This document shows, piece after piece, positions 46,401 to 58,265 of a DNA stretch of 64,000 nt. Under the pieces are notes generated by a model. It saw only the letters and a list, made by a program, of their open reading frames with translations, searched no databases and had not been told where the DNA came from. Each line of letters begins with the position of its first letter. Positions within the stretch are counted from its first letter, which is position 1. Position numbers and translations under genes: made by a program. Origin of the DNA: Symsagittifera roscoffensis (taxonomy: Eukaryota > Xenacoelomorpha > Acoela > Convolutidae); contig NC_087069.1 of the NCBI RefSeq assembly GCF_963678635.1, positions 13,492,660-13,556,659 of the forward strand, in the 5' to 3' direction.

Positions 46401-47465
46401 CTATTCGATAAAACGCTGTTAGCCGAACTCATTTCGGAGGATGTGTGGATGGACCGATTACGTCGCGTAACAGGTAGGAAGGATCGGGCAGGATTTGAGC
46501 TTATGGGCCCATACACAAACCCGCTGTGGAACCAACTCTCAGTAGTCGATGATTGCATTCTCGTAGACAATAGGATAGCAGTACCAGCTCAATTGCGTCA
46601 AGCAGTTTTGAAGCGCATTCATAGAGGACATCCGGGGCAGGAGGCAATGATTGACGTGTCAAATTATTTGTGGTGGCTCCACATTCACAAGGATATCGTA
46701 AACCTAGCTGAAGAGTGTAGAGAATGTACACGCTATGGTAAGAATGAAAAATATATTTTACCAAAAAAATCTTCTCAACCATTGCCACTGCTATCGCAGC
46801 CAGGGCAGGAAGTTCAGTTAGATTACGCAGGACCTTTAGAAGATTATAAAGGAAAGAAAATCTACCTGTTGATAGCGATTGATCGATTTTTGAAGTTCCC
46901 GTCGGTGAAAGTAACAAAATCAACGGGGGGAAAGTCCACTACAAAATTTCTAAGGTCGTACATAGATACACACGGTATACCAGAATCGATAAAAACCGGC
47001 CAATTTTCGGGATTCAAAGGAAAAGCCATGAAAAAATTCTGTCTCGAACATAATATAACACAAAAGTTCTGTCCGGTGGGCGATCATTGCGGGTGTGGCT
47101 TAGTCGAGAGAACAATTCAAACCATTAAAAGCCGCTTGGGGGTGATGTTACTGGAATAAAATGTAAAGTCAATTAAATTGTGTCTCAGTACGATCATTAG
47201 GGACATGCGGTGGATAGAACAGAAAACCATACAGAAATCACCGTTTGAAGCACACTTTGGTAGATTACCAAAAACGGAATTTAAAATTATACGAGATAAA
47301 TTTGTAGATTTCTCTGATAATTTAGATAAGCAGCATCTGGAGAGGTCGGCCCTAACTGCAAGCCAACTCAAGAAGAGGATTGATCAATCTCGGGACTCAC
47401 TAAAGATTGTCAAAAAAGGGCAGAAAAGCAGAGAGGTCAGCCCTTATTCAAACAAGCCAGTTTGA
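43441..47465 (+). pseudogene. pol: Element A Pol: zinc knuckle, protease, RT, RNase H, linker insert, integrase
   Basis: The zinc knuckle starts near 43452. Protease has VDTGSPISFIN (43.86 kb). RT has LDLKYAYSQLKL (44.58 kb), FYGLADMPAEFQ (44.70 kb) and the CFLDDIL box (44.77 kb). RNase H has KCNASHSGLGASLEQ (45.25 kb), with Asn where the family has the first catalytic Asp, and VTDHKAL. Next comes a 250-residue basic, disordered insert (45.65-46.42 kb) absent from standard Ty3 pol. Integrase (46443-47465) has the zinc-binding ECRECTRYGK, LDYAGP with the first Asp, a TGQFSGF segment where Gly replaces the second catalytic Asp, and GLVERTI with the Glu. In-frame stops (44093, 45308, 47157) and frame changes near 44.33, 44.86, 46.1, 46.43 and 47.46 kb interrupt it. 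It is defective. Confidence 0.88.
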
Positions 47466-48789
47466 CGACTCAGGAGAGGAACAGAGCACGAACTCTGCGG
47501 AACCTGTTTGAGGCGAATGCTGACTGGAACGCAGAGCGGCGTAGATATGACGGACCCAGCCTCTCGCAACTAGTAGATGCCACGAGTACAATCGACCCTG
47601 AGCTCGTAAGGAGCTACTCTACTCATGGGAAAAAGGTTTTGTCGAGGACAAACCAAAGGGGTCAGAGTGGAACAACCAAAACCTCAGTCGCAGAGACGAG
47701 ACGAGAAAAAGTGGAGCGGCACTGACAAAGCCGTTCAAGGGAAAGGTCGCCTTTGATTCACCAAAGACAGTGACAACAGCTGCAGGAGCAGTATACAGGA
47801 AAAGTGATCTGGTGAAGTTACAAGGTTCACCTACGAAGTCACTCAAAGAGGGATCAAATCAAAAGGAGAAGGCTAAAAGTCCACTGGAGGAGCCAAAAAG
47901 CAAACACCAGAAGAAAGATGACGAGCTCTTGGAGGACACGATATCGGAAGAGGAGGACTGGAATATATCGAGTGAACAGACAAAAGACTTGTTTCAAAAC
48001 AGCGAGACTGTCGTAACATCGCGTGACACACCGGTTGGTGGGGGACTTAACCTAACAATTAAGCGAGCAAAGCCTAACCTCGGGGGCCCAAAGACAATCG
48101 GACCAAAGACGCAAGAACAGGTGGCACTAAACCCGGTAGGGGAATCACGAGATAAAAGAGATCAAACACTTAAAAACAAGGGTAAATAAAAAAAGAAAGC
48201 TGGGGTAGCAGCAGAAGAAGTTACTCATCCAACAAAATCAGATGGGGATCAAGCTGATCGTGCAGGCAGTTCGGGCACCAAAAGTGGACATTCTAGGAAG
48301 CGCATAACAAGGGACACGTCACCAAGCTCAATCTTGAATGCGTTCCAGAAACAAGACATGGGAGACGAAGAATGGCAAAGCCTAGCCGATCAAGTGTTGA
48401 CTAGAGGTCTGCAAAGAACAGCGGATGAGATTATTAAATCTAAGATGGAAGATCAAACTGAGACGACAGGCGAACAAGGATCTCCGTCAAGAATTTCGGA
48501 CGACTCAGTGGTTGACGATCAAGGAGGTACGAATGTCAGGCGTAGTAAGCGAACTACGAAAAACCAGGGGCCTAAAAGATTGGGTAGCCCCGTAAAACAT
48601 TCAATCAAATATATTAGCGCGGACGACGAGGCAGACGTTAACGAAATGGCTTTAGAGCAGTACCGATCCGGTCTGGCGAATGTGAAAACGAACAAAAACA
48701 ACCCGATAGAGACCCGACTGAAGCTTTTAGAACGCCATTTATTTCGGAAGAAGTTTGGATATGCTGCCTTGGATACGACACAACCATGA
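47462..48789 (+). pseudogene. Element A charged post-integrase extension
   Basis: After integrase come about 430 codons in three pieces (47462-47725, 47770-48189, 48190-48789, the last two in one frame split by a TAA at 48187). The composition is Lys/Glu/Ser/Thr/Gln-rich, with little hydrophobic core and a basic NVRRSKRTTKNQGPKR motif. The pieces GGGLNLTIKRAKPN and KNQGPKRLGSPVKHSIK are conserved in element B (GWGLNLAIKRAKPN and KNQGPKPHGDTIKHSLK), so this is a real family-wide coding part and not chance. No chromodomain is seen. It could be a DNA or chromatin-binding tail or a separate accessory product. Confidence 0.7.
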
Positions 48790-48961
48790 AGCACGCAGTG
48801 GAAAGTGCCGTTAGAAATTAAGAAGAAAGAAACGGAAAAGAACAATTTATAGTTAAAATACTCAAAAACAGAACATTCATGGCACCACAAAAACTGAGCT
48901 GAAAACTCATAGTATTGTTATTTATAAAATTTTAAATGTATTAGATAAAAATTTATTTGGT

Positions 48962-48972
48962 CCCCGGGGGAA
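48962..48972 (+). promoter_or_regulatory. Element A polypurine tract (short)
   Basis: ccccgggggaa directly precedes the 3' LTR; its GGGGGAA end is the probable plus-strand primer. Confidence 0.5.
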
Positions 48973-49270
48973 TGTGGTATTGCAGCATCTGTAGTACACA
49001 ACCTTGAGGACAGTTTGCTAGCTACTGCATCTGCAGTAACCATATGTGCTAACTATATCCATTACGCTCTTATTATATAAGTGTGGTCAAGGCCATTTGA
49101 TGTTGTTAAAACGTTAAGGTTGAATTGGTCAGAGTTTCATATCTCATGCTGAAAAACAGTAACCAATCTCAGCTTCTAACTTCATTAAAAGACAAGATCA
49201 AGAACAGTAATTTTACAGCATCTCTCTTACTTTTATTCCTCAACACGCTACGCAGCTTAGGGATATCACA
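48973..49270 (+). repeat. Element A 3' LTR (298 bp)
   Basis: Starts TGTGGTATTGCAGC, ends GGATATCACA, followed by the ATTAG duplication. Confidence 0.93.
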
Positions 49271-49275
49271 ATTAG

Positions 49276-49941
49276 TATTAAGTAAATTTTGAAAATTTGG
49301 AATACTGTTATGTGCATTCAGAAGAAACTTTATCATAATGAACTGTAAAATTTTGTAGGAAAAGCAGGTAAAGAGCAAACTGGCGCTCAAAATTGACAGC
49401 TCAAAACTGACAGCTCTTTAAAGGGCAAGTTCTTTAACTCCACTGGTTGGCGAAAAAAATCAGGTAGTAAAAGCACACAATTGACGAGAACTAGAGAATT
49501 CAAAAAATACATTTCCAAAGAAAGGTTCAGCAGCATATATGTCGAAAACTGTTTTCCAGATAATCTGTTTTTGGCATGGAACTAAATTGAAAGCACAAAT
49601 GCAAACCTTACCAACAGTAGCTTAACATACAAGACTATGAAGATTAAATTAAAGAATTGATTTCTATCCATTTTCAATGAAAATCCCTCTATGGCAACCT
49701 ATGGAAAAACATCGTGGAAACAATTTAAAAGTATTTGAAGACACAATTGTTTTTGTTACAATATTATTTTGTAAAAATTTTCTTCTTGACTAGCTACATT
49801 TGCATCATGTTAACATTCATAATTTTGCAAATGAAGTGATCATTTTCTTTTTGATGATCACTTCCACAATTTCGATACTAAAGTGTTCACTTCCACTTGA
49901 AACACAAAAACACTGAAAGAACACAGAAAGCAAAGCAGTCT
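49276..49941. other. Flank right of element A
   Basis: AT-rich, no supported gene. A string TTTTGTAG|GAAAAGCAG|GTAAAG near 49355-49380 looks like a 9-base micro-exon between splice sites, perhaps chance. Any continuation of the PAN/TSP1 gene would have to be sought here. Confidence 0.35.
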
Positions 49942-51000
49942 GTTTTTGAAAAAGGACACAATCAAAGGACCAAAGAGAAAAAAACCTGAGAAAAAAATCA
50001 CAAAAAGTTTTAACACAAAATGAGACTCTGATCAAAGAGACGCTTAAAGTACACACTCCTCTGGCCTCGCCCACCTGAATGACTTCGCTCGAAGTGTATG
50101 TGCCCACCATGTGCTAAGATCCCAACCCTTAAAAATTACTAAGAGTAGCTCTAGTGTGAGGAACTCTCTAAAATAACCGAAACTAATGAAAACGCTTTTG
50201 CGAAAACAATTAACGAAAACTCATAACTAAAACTGAATTCACTAACAATTTGCAGATATAATTGTATACTATAAAAAGATTTCTTAGAGCAAAAGGAACG
50301 AGCAGCGAAGAGAGATGAAACTCGATGAAATTCGCACTCTGGAATGGCAAATACATTGGTTTGTTGCCGTAGTCACAACGCTCACAGGATTTAAAGTTCG
50401 GAGAAAGTATCGCAGCGAAGGTGTCCATCCAAATAGAACAAGTGCTAACTCAATTTTGAACTCAAACATACGAGCCCTAGTCACTTGGCGCTTCACACAG
50501 AAAAGTTAACCCCTATCTTGCTATTCGATGAGTAGTTGATAATGCCCGTAGTCTCGCTCTACTCAAAGAAATCTATGCGTCTCGATTAAATGCTGCAACC
50601 TTGACTCAATTCCTCAACTCAATCACGATGCACGAAACCCACTTCTGCAAAACGAGCAACTGCACTACTTCTCTCTCAATGAAGACAACTACATCACAAC
50701 ACAAGCAACTGTTTTTTTCTCTCTCTTCGTGCAACCACTGCTTCGAAAAGAATCTGCTCCAAAGAGAATTCAAGAAATTTTTCCATCCATCCTTCACAAG
50801 AATAAACTAAAGCCTTTAAAACTTTCTAAACTTTCTACCCCGGATGTGTGGAATCAGTTCAAAACAAGTATTTATTATATCCGATTATATTCATGATAAC
50901 TTTCTCTGTAGAATACTTAGAACTAATCAATCATGATCCATAACTAACACTTACAATAATTTGTAAGGCTGAAACTGTTTATTCAAGATAAAAAAATAAA
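49942..51000. repeat. Dispersed repeat R1, copy 3 (divergent)
   Basis: It opens ttttgaaaaaggacacaa like copies 1 and 2. It keeps blocks such as gtgaggaactctctaaaataaccgaa, cttttgcgaaaacaa, ccccggatgtgtggaa and caatcatgatcca, with many substitutions and indels. On the minus strand near 50.1 kb the words TTAGCACATGGTGGGC and ACACTTCGAGCG again look tRNA-like. Confidence 0.6.
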
Positions 51001-54000
51001 AACAAGTAAAAAGAGGTACTTGTGCTTTTCGCTGCCTGGTGATTATTCTTCAAAAACATATTTTAACGACTTCACGTTTATCTCTAAACTACCTAGCACA
51101 GTTCAAAAACAATCAGGATGAAAACTGTTGTACGATAAAAAAACATTATGTCAATATCCATAGTAAATCTATATATCAATAATTAAAAATTGATGAGAGT
51201 TTGTTTTTTAACAATTTAAACTTTTTTATCACATAATTGTATGTTACCGGATTCCGCTAAAATTTGCAGATTGTGCCTAAAGTTTTGCATTTTGGATAAA
51301 CAGGCTGATTCCAGTACAGCGCACGTTTACTACAAACATGTATTTTTGTTGCAAATTGAGCAATTTCGATAAAATTTTATTTTTCGCCTACTTATAAAAT
51401 AGGCTAATTTCAAACTGGTGAAAATATAAAATATCAGTAATCAGATTTTGAAATAGCAATTATTTAATCAATATGCTTGTTCATGGGTATGCTAATTGAC
51501 ACACATGCTAATATGCGGGCCGCTGTAAATCGTATTGATAATAAGTTACGCTCATTTTTAGCTTTAATATGAGTACGAGCGATGGCCTGTGCGATAAGAG
51601 TGCGGGGCAAGAAGAAGCACGAGTTGCTTGTGATCAATGGAAACTTGAAGAAACCTTGACATGTGGAAGTGATTACTTCTCATTGATATAAAAAGGAGAG
51701 AAAACTTTGAGATGACTGAGAACAATCTTTGGCAGAAAATATTTCGAGATTTTTTAAAATTGATATTTATTATCAGAATTTCTATAGTTTGATGATTTCT
51801 CCATTTCGAATCCCTCAGAATTGAAAAGAAGGAGCAATTTTTTAGTTTTAAACCAGATCGTGTAAAAGTTTCGTTCGAAAAATCTATCTTTTGCATGCAA
51901 CAGTGTGTCAGTCAGCTCCATTTAAAAAAAAAAATTCTTACGCTGTAAGGGAGTTCAATTTTTATCAGCATTTTCCGTCAAAAATTTAGTCTAATCCCTG
52001 CCCTCAAATATTCTCGCCTTTATAATAAATCCAAAATCAGGTTAGATTTACTTTTCGTCAAACAAAATGAAAAATTTGTAAATCAGATGAAATTTGAGTG
52101 AAGAGGCGCCGCACCATCAAATGCGTTTTATAAGATTTTCAAAAACATTAAAAAAACGGTAGAATTTGATTAAAATCGCATAATTTGACAGAACAATTAT
52201 AAAATTATCAAATAAATTTATAAAGTTTTGGGCTAATCTCGATTGTGAGGTTAGCCCAGAAAACCAATCTTCCCATTTAACGTGTTAGAAAGTATTATTT
52301 ATAAGAATATAAAACCAAATGTTTTATCAAGGATAGCCCGTAACTGTGCGTAAATCACAGAATAATCTGACCGTACGGACTCTTTAAAAAACAAAAAAAA
52401 AGTTCTTCTTTTTTTTCAAATTACTGTAGTTTTTTTGTGCGTGGTGTGATCAAACGGTTCTGAGTTGATGAAAACTTCGAACTTCGCGTTTTCGACAGTC
52501 TTAGCAAATAAGTAAATTAGAAAATAGTGTTGCCAAAAAAAACACAGGAAAAGACCTAATATTTTTCTTTTTTTCGGCGGGAATACAAAAATTTTCCCCG
52601 CAGTCAGAACAATGAGAGCATTTTTGTCAAGAAGCTTTATCTAAAATTTATAGATTTTCAGTTTTTTGATTTCTTGGCCGGTATAAATTCGTTTGTTGCT
52701 GTGCATCATTTTGCAAAACTCAACTGAATAAACCTGCAGGTTGTTTTATTTTTTTTACAAATCAGTTATTAGGTAGGCACATGTTAAACAGTACACATGT
52801 TAAGTAGGTATTTGGAATCTCTGAAGTTACCCCCTCCACTATTTTTGTAACTGATTGACCGACCGAATAGGTGACTTGGCTTCAAATTGACTTGTCTTAA
52901 TGTAAAAGGTATTTGTATTTTTGCTTGCACTAACTTTTTGACTGAAAAAAGAAAAAAATTTGACCTTTACCATTGCTTGCAATTATTTTTTTGATTTAAG
53001 CTTACTTCTTTCGTAAAAGCTACTTCTTTTGAAAAGGGCGTGAAAACTGTATACTTTGATCCAAACATTGACTAAACAATTTCTCGCATGGTTCATATCA
53101 GTTACCAAGCTTCCGTTTAGATGAAATTTCTGTGTATGTCATTCTGCGTGCATTTTTCAGAAAAAAAGTGCGTTGGCACATTTTCAGCCCTTAAAAAATA
53201 ATGGCTATTAAATTTGAAAAAAGGGGTAGAGATCTTTTTAGAAATGCAAATCATTACTCTCTCATTTAAAATAGTATCGCAAATGATTATGCTCCTGTTA
53301 GCAAACCGATAATTTGAGTGATGGCTACAAAATGAGATCAAGATAGATATTTAAAACTGATTTAAGACGGATATAGGAATGGTATTAATTTCTAGTTTAA
53401 AAAAATAGAAAGTAACAAGATTCTCTTCTAAGAAACTTTACTAGATTTTCAAACTAAACTAAGACTAGTTTAAAAGAAGGTTAGATTAAAAAGCTAAATC
53501 AGGACCAGTTTAAAACTCCAAATTCGAGTTGAATTAAGTGTAGTAGTTACAACGAACAATGCCCGAAATCAAAAAATCCAAAAGGCGACGCGCTTTTGGC
53601 AAGCACATTTTAATGAGTTTCAGAAAAAAAATTAAACTTCAAGATTAAGGCAGACTTTTTACAATCCCATTGAAAACTTTTAGGGAAGCTAGGCTAAACA
53701 TGATGGTTCAAATGCTGAAATGATAGATAAACTATGGTCTCACTTAGGAAAAGCACCCAATGGTCGGCAAAAGGGTAGCACCAGATTTTTTGGTGTGACA
53801 AAAAAGGTTTAGCAACAAAAATGGTTGGTTGTGATTTTTTCTAACACCTTGTGAGACAAAATTCAAAATCAACTCTTAATTGAAAATAATTTAACTAACT
53901 AGCTAATTAGTATTGTAATTAGTTTAGTATTGCAAACACGCATTAGTTTCTGCTGCGGTAAGCAGAAAAGATGATATTGAGTTTTATCGAAAAATTAAAT

Positions 54001-54139
54001 TTTGATGCTCCCCTCCAAGTCTAGCTTAGTTTTTTAGTTTCTTGCATTTTTTGAAGCGGCATTGTGTTTGGCTGCCTAAGGCGCGGTCCAATGTCTTAAC
54101 TCCAATGGAGTCACAGAGCGTTCAAATGATCCACTATTT
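51001..54139. other. Three kilobases without a supported gene
   Basis: Low-complexity AT-rich DNA with many short frames. A 110-codon minus frame (51564-51896) and a 74-codon frame (53117-53341) lack family signals. A small hairpin TGGGCTAA / TTAGCCCA with a 14-base loop is at 52229-52258. Confidence 0.5.
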
Positions 54140-57100
54140 CGATGATTGAAGTCCCCATCATCCACTCCGGTATCGGCAAATCCTTTGGGCTGCCTTTTGT
54201 GTTGTATTTTTTTTCTTTCACCACTTGGTTAAACTTGACCGTTTTCGAAAATGTGACTGGAGAGTCTATCGTTAAGGACTTCAATTTTACCAGTTTCCAC
54301 TTCTTGGACCAATCTGGTGCTATCCGGGGTCGAAGATCTCACTGATATAAGGTCTACGCAGGTGAATGGTGGGTTCTTGACTTTTTTGGTCATTGCATCC
54401 AAGCTGAATCAGATCCCTCTATCAAATTAGTGAACACTCTTTTACCGAGCAACGATTGCGGTTGTCTACATCTTAGCGATCTGGTTTTGTGTCTGATATG
54501 AGGGTCTTAGAACTTTTTGAGCGTTGGTGACTTTATACGTGAGGATGCCTAACGCTCGGCCATTCAGAACGGCTTTCCTGTCTAGTAATTTTGCATAAGC
54601 TGAGGTTGTGTATTAGAATGATCGTCATGGGCTTCCTCGCTGTTTCAGTCTTTGAGTAAAAGTCGGTCCGGTTGTGATAGTGTGGTCTTCAAGTCCCTTG
54701 GTTGCGTTGTTTGATTTCTCCTGCTCGGGGCTATCTGGGGAAACTATTGGTGGAATCAAGAGTGTCTCTTGAGTTGAGCAACTTGCAATTTGTGGCGTGT
54801 TCAGGGCTGTTTGTTTGACTCGATCTGCACCCCTCTTTTTGATACCGGTCTGCGGTTTTACTCTCGAAATGACATGATCCCCTTGGATAGCTCTGCAGGT
54901 TTCTTTGTTGCCTGCGAAGATTTTGTCGTAATATCACGTTTCAGGTTTTTAAGCAGGATAAAATCACTTCCCTTGCCATCTGACACTGTCACGGTCGACA
55001 TATCAACAACTCGTTGAGTCGTGTCTGTTTCTTCCTTGTTTTGAGTTGATCGGGATTGAGCCGGTGTGACAAATACTCTTAATAATCCTAGTGGGGCACG
55101 TAGCGACTTCCTCTGTTCTCCTCCTTTCTCCCTCAACAGCTTTTCCCTAAAGCTGTTCAAGGCAGCGCTTCTCCTGTCGGTATCTATCGAGCTGCTCAAA
55201 CATAACTTGTAAGTGTCTTTTCTTTTGGGTTGTCTTCGAGCTCTTGAAGCCCACGTTTCGTCCCAGCTTTATGACGACAGGTCTAGAGCACTTGGTCGCT
55301 TAGAGTTCATTGAGTTGATTCTTTTAGCGTGCTCTTGTTTTTTCCAACTATTTGGGTCTTTTCACTACCAAATCACATTTACAGATTGGTTTGCCGCTTT
55401 AAAGTGTTACAGTATGGTTCGATTCACATAACTTTTCCTTTAAGTTGTCTGTAGTTTGGTTATTCCTTTTTCCCTGAGCTTTTCGATATCAAATGGGCTT
55501 AACCGAAGGCGCATTTAAGATTTGATTTTTCATTCCCAGATCTTTTTGCTTCTGAGTACTAGTGAGGACACTAATCGGAAACCCAGAATTGCTCAGCACG
55601 TATTTTGATGCATTGGCAACGTCCTCTAATGAAGATGATTCATCGTCCAGGTGTCCGTTTTCTGGATCGTCCCAGTCATGCTGTCTCTCAAGGCACATTA
55701 GTTTCCTTCCTTATCTATACATAACCGTGACTTAATCGAGTTTAAGTTAAATGAAGATGCATTTTTTCAAATTTGTGCCATATTGTGATTAGTGAGCTAC
55801 GGAAGATGAGCAATTAAGTAATTGCTGAGTTACTGTTCTCGAACAATTTATAATATTGAAAGGGCTATATCCAGAGGTTGTTTTTTTTTCTAGTGGCCTA
55901 ACATTTCATCCTTCTTTGATGGTTCTAATTAGTCGTTCGACTAGACTTATTGCTCTGTGATCACCCACTGGGCTGGAAATAAAACGTTTATCTTTTTATT
56001 TTGGCAAAACTTGACGACTTCTTTCGAAATGAAATCCTACACTTGTTCTATCCCAATTGTTCTAGATTTTTCGTGAAATGCTATCTAGCTTCTTAGAAAA
56101 CTTATAAAAAGTTTTTATGATGTGCTGGACGTTACTAGAGCTGAGGGAAACTTGAAAAATCTATCTGCACTTACCAAAAGGTGTTTTTTTGTTCCCCAAG
56201 TTAGAGGGACGGGGGCGGCGAAATCTATTTTTTTCGTGTTTCGGTTCATTGACAAACGGGAGTTTTACCAGGTCTCCCTGCTTGAAGAGAGATTTTAGTT
56301 TTTCACCTGCTTTGACGCATTCTATACAAAATTCACTGTGTACCTGAATCACTATAGATTTTTGACCACCATATAAACAGCATCGCCAGCTTTTTCATTG
56401 CAAACTATCCTGGCTGAGCTTCGTGAAAGATATCAAGCATTTTGGTCCTCAGGCATGATGTTATGATCAATCTCCCATCAGAGAACAGGCATTCACCATA
56501 GACATGTAAGGTATGGTTTGTGAAAATTACCCAAAACAGTATAGCGTTTTCACGGTCTTCATCGATAGATATAACAAATGTTCTGTGGGATTGAATCCTA
56601 TTTTAAAAGGAGGGCAAAAACTTTAGTGTAGAAAGTTTTGTGCCTTGCGAAAGGCATAGTTTTTTTATTTTTTACTTCAGAGCTTTGAGCTTGATCTCTA
56701 TAGAACATATGGTCATTTCTAAAAGTTTGCTTTTACGGTGTACAACAATTGGGGATTTTTTTTCAGGCAAATTATCTGATTCGGCTGGAAATTGTTCAAT
56801 TGATTCGATTTTCAAGATGTCAAAGCTAGCTGAAGAGTTAACAGTATGACTAGATAATAAACATTTTTCTGCGGGCGAGTGAGAGTTTTGACATCCTGAA
56901 AATTTAAAACAAGCGTATAAAAATTGCAAGACGAATCTCAAGTTCAGTTTCGATTATTGTTAATTTGCCATCAAAATTACCAATCAGCTTGCACTATTTT
57001 GATTCAGCTGCTTCTTGTTGTTGGCAAAATTTTTCTCATATTTCTAAGCGAGAATATCAATGCATCACCCTGTCGAAGTCAAACAATATACTGATATGGT

Positions 57101-57490
57101 TTGCCAAAGCAAAAACTAATTGTTCGCCGCCATTTTTCATCGTCGCTGTATGTCTGGATAAAAAGCTCACAAATCTCATTTTTTTCTATCTGTAAATGTG
57201 TTCAGAGGTAAACTCAAAGGCTAGAAATATATCTGCTCATCGCATCGTGCTAAAAGATGTTCAACAAGTTTTTTATACTTGTTGTCTCTTAGGCTCCCAA
57301 TTAATGCTTTGTGATCAGTGACAACAAAAAATTGTCCATCTAGTAGATAATTCTTGAAAAGCTCGTCTGCTCCAACTAGTCCCAATAATATGAACTCGAA
57401 GGTACCATATTATAGTTCGGCGCCGCTTAAACATCTGCTATCGAAGGCTTCTGTTTTTTCAATTTTTCCCGATGGAGGGGAAGTTCAAAT
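54140..57490 (-). pseudogene. pol: Ty3-type element D: RNase H, integrase and C-terminal relic
   Basis: On the minus strand from the right, there is an RNase H piece with FVVTDHKALIGSLRD (57.3 kb) preceded by a TFEFILLGLVGADE segment. Next comes an integrase zinc-binding piece with HSEFCIECVKAGEKLKSLF and DLVKLPF (56.2-56.35 kb), then a core end with SPVGDH and VERLIRTIK, holding the catalytic Glu (55.93 kb). The region 55.7-54.7 kb holds charged low-complexity frames in the place of the post-integrase extension of elements A and B. The wording around the integrase zinc finger is like element A (ECTRYGK), so D is probably a distant relative. No LTRs found. All pieces are in different frames. 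Confidence 0.65.
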
Positions 57491-58265
57491 TTAATGTCCT
57501 TTTTTTCTCTTGAATAGCTCTTTTAGAGAAACGTAACTTAACGCAAAACGATTCGCTCAATAGAATCACTAGACTTATTTGAAAAATTTTTTGCTGATGC
57601 GCTTCCTCAAAAACTCGCAGTTTTTGCGATTAATTTTAAAAAATGAAATGAAAATAGTTTTCATCAGTTCCATCATTTGATTTGCCTCCTAGACAGAAAT
57701 GAGTTTTGCAAATCAAAGCAAAGTATTGAAGTAACTCAAATCTTTCAAGTTTCCATCGCTTTGATGAGTTACTCGAAAATAATAACATCATTGGGTTGCT
57801 TCAATGGATTGCTGACTCATATTGAATCGTTTTAGCTTCAAACTGAATAGCTTGATTAGCTCGCTCAATTAAGTTTTTTTACAGCTCGACTCATATTATA
57901 AAACACATACAAAGTTCGGAAGAGTTATTGTTTGAAGCGTTTTTCATTGTTTTCCAAAAGAAACGCAATTTGAACTTTTTGAAGTATTTAAAATTTGTGG
58001 CTTGTCGAGAAAAATTTAATTTTTTTTTGTAAATCAGCTCACTGAAAATAATTTTGAACTCAAGAGTTTTAAGAATGTTTGGTCGTCTCAGAGAAACAAC
58101 TATCCGCAAATCGATTTCAACTAGCAAATAAACCAGAAAAATTGTATTTCTTGCATTATTTGCAAGAATTTGACGCGCAAAATTAGTCATGTTTGCTTCA
58201 AAAACTTTAAAAATCGTATCACGATTGATTCAACTTGATTTTAATTATGGTTTTGTTTCTTGATT
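57491..58265. other. Intergenic stretch, nothing recognised
   Basis: No reverse transcriptase continuation of element D could be read here. Short frames only, including a 99-codon minus frame (57891-58190) with no motif. Confidence 0.4.

Larger units (their letters stand above)
42195..49270 (+). mobile_element. Ty3-type LTR retrotransposon A (recent insertion, TSD ATTAG)
   Basis: Two 298-bp LTRs (42195-42492 and 48973-49270) flank gag, pol and a long charged C-terminal region, all on the plus strand. Perfect 5-bp duplications ATTAG occur at 42190-42194 and 49271-49275. The LTRs differ at four positions, so insertion is fairly recent. Even so, pol has several frameshifts, in-frame stops and changed catalytic residues, so the copy was probably produced in trans or decayed fast. 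Element B is an older relative. The element landed just 3' of the PAN/TSP1 exons, possibly in an intron. Confidence 0.92.

Noticed and set aside
49355-49380. Nine-base micro-exon between TTTTGTAG and GTAAAG
   Set aside because: Splice-site-like words this short are common in AT-rich DNA, and no frame beyond it supports continuation of the PAN/TSP1 gene.
50601-50810. Overlapping plus and minus frames of 63-69 codons
   Set aside because: They lie in R1 copy 3 and are not open in the other copies.
51564-51896. 110-codon minus-strand ORF
   Set aside because: No motif, no neighbour context, non-ATG start likely; treated as chance.
54142-55431. Plus-strand ORFs of 67-75 codons
   Set aside because: Opposite-strand shadows of the element D C-terminal region.
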